Source: Paracoccaceae bacterium
Lineage (GTDB): Bacteria; Pseudomonadota; Alphaproteobacteria; Rhodobacterales; Rhodobacteraceae
Reading direction: 5' to 3'
NCBI GenBank assembly: GCA_029244725.1
Contig: JAQWQJ010000089.1
Span: 327,842-391,841 of the forward strand
Length of the DNA stretch: 64,000 bases
The position numbers were made by a program, and so were the translations under genes. The notes below the pieces were generated by a model that worked only from the letters and a program-made list of their open reading frames with translations, searched no databases and had not been told where the DNA came from. This document shows positions 63,864 to 64,000 of the stretch, one piece after another (within the stretch, counting starts at the first letter, position 1; every line of letters starts with the position of its first letter).

Positions 63864-64000
63864 GGGGCTGACCCAGATAACTAGTTCAAATACTTCTTAA
63901 CCCATTGTCTTAGCTGTGATAATTGCACTGACGGGTCACTGTTGTTAAAACGCCACTCACATTCCTTCAAATATAGTCCAAATTGGGCCTTTGGAACACC
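63864..64000 (-). mobile_element. IS1595-family insertion sequence, end (runs off window)
   Basis: The right part of the window is the 3' end of an IS1595-type element. On the minus strand its transposase C-terminus is readable, followed by a terminal sequence; on the plus strand the element begins GGGGCTGACCCAGATAAC at 63864, which fits the terminal inverted repeats of this family as I recall them. Flanking AAATATAA (63856-63863) may be the 8-bp target duplication; the other flank is outside the window. Confidence 0.75.
63881..64000 (-). CDS. IS1595-family transposase, C-terminal 39 residues (partial)
   Basis: The frame enters at 64000 and ends at the TAG at 63883-63881. It reads GVPKAQFGLYLKECEWRFNN and SDPSVQLSQLRQWVKKYLN. 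The pattern F.LYLKECEWRFN followed by QL..LRQWVK is the standard C-terminal end of IS1595-type transposases. The catalytic DDN/DDE domain is outside the window. Confidence 0.85.
   Translation of the reverse strand, partial: GVPKAQFGLYLKECEWRFNNSDPSVQLSQLRQWVKKYLN

Overview
The window is a stretch of chromosome from an alphaproteobacterium of the Rhodobacteraceae, most likely the marine Roseobacter group. The case rests on gene content and order: ppdK next to glyS/glyQ, ftsY-transporter-yciB, hflKC-DUF2065-degP, a tatABC operon near surE-pcm-nlpD, a Hint-domain protein, FolE2, a SAM-II riboswitch before metZ and an alphaproteobacterial-type RNase P RNA. Base composition looks moderate (around half G+C by eye, not computed). 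Nearly everything is housekeeping or transport; I see no phage, conjugative island, CRISPR array or secondary-metabolite cluster. The only mobile DNA is the end of an IS1595-type element at the right edge.

Layout. 1-7.3 kb (minus): end of a folB-like gene, a SleB-type cell-wall hydrolase, a divergent pyruvate phosphate dikinase, and glyS / small membrane protein / glyQ. 7.4-9.2 kb (plus): a SPOR plus peptidoglycan-binding protein with an apparently dead protease domain. 9.2-17.6 kb (minus): trkH, folE2, metZ behind a SAM-II riboswitch and terminator, yciB, an EamA transporter, ftsY with a long Glu-Pro repeat, and xseA. 17.6-21.1 kb: purD, a VCBS-type protein, a 2Fe-2S ferredoxin, a stand-alone OB-fold fragment of DnaE2 directly behind a LexA-type box, and a lipoprotein. 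21.1-27.2 kb (minus): degP, DUF2065, hflC, hflK, gor, rpiA. 27.3-31.2 kb: sdaA, two tandem EamA transporters and thiamine pyrophosphokinase. 31.4-35.5 kb: a large, very acidic protein of unknown function, a DUF2842 protein, purA and a frameshifted small membrane protein gene.

35.5-37.1 kb (minus) holds a cobalt-type nitrile hydratase cluster (alpha, beta, accessory). 37.2-41.7 kb (plus): secG, pyrG, rlmJ and a DUF1330 / TerB / PhnD-like run. 41.9-45.1 kb (plus): a complete polar amino-acid ABC importer. 45.3-48.8 kb (plus): an SDR, surE, pcm, nlpD. 48.9-52.5 kb (minus): an agmatinase-type ureohydrolase, a DUF815 ATPase and tatCBA. 52.7-57.9 kb: a WYL regulator with an inverted repeat at its start, an orphan Fbp-type ATPase, an arsenite-methyltransferase-like gene, an SDR lacking Tyr and Lys, a Hint protein and a DUF4342 protein. 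58-64 kb: rpmG, a second ureohydrolase with an altered metal motif, the RNase P RNA, a lipoprotein, gatA/gatC, an MFS transporter and a ceramidase-like pseudogene cut by the IS1595 element.

The items most worth a second look are the LexA-box/DnaE2 OB-fold gene, the SAM-II riboswitch plus terminator, the pseudo-protease, the divergent PPDK, the acidic 666-residue protein, the three-copy intergenic hairpin repeat, and the decaying loci at 35.1-35.5 and 63.5-64.0 kb. I found no convincing entirely new system. Enzyme names rest on motifs recognised by eye, not on database searches.
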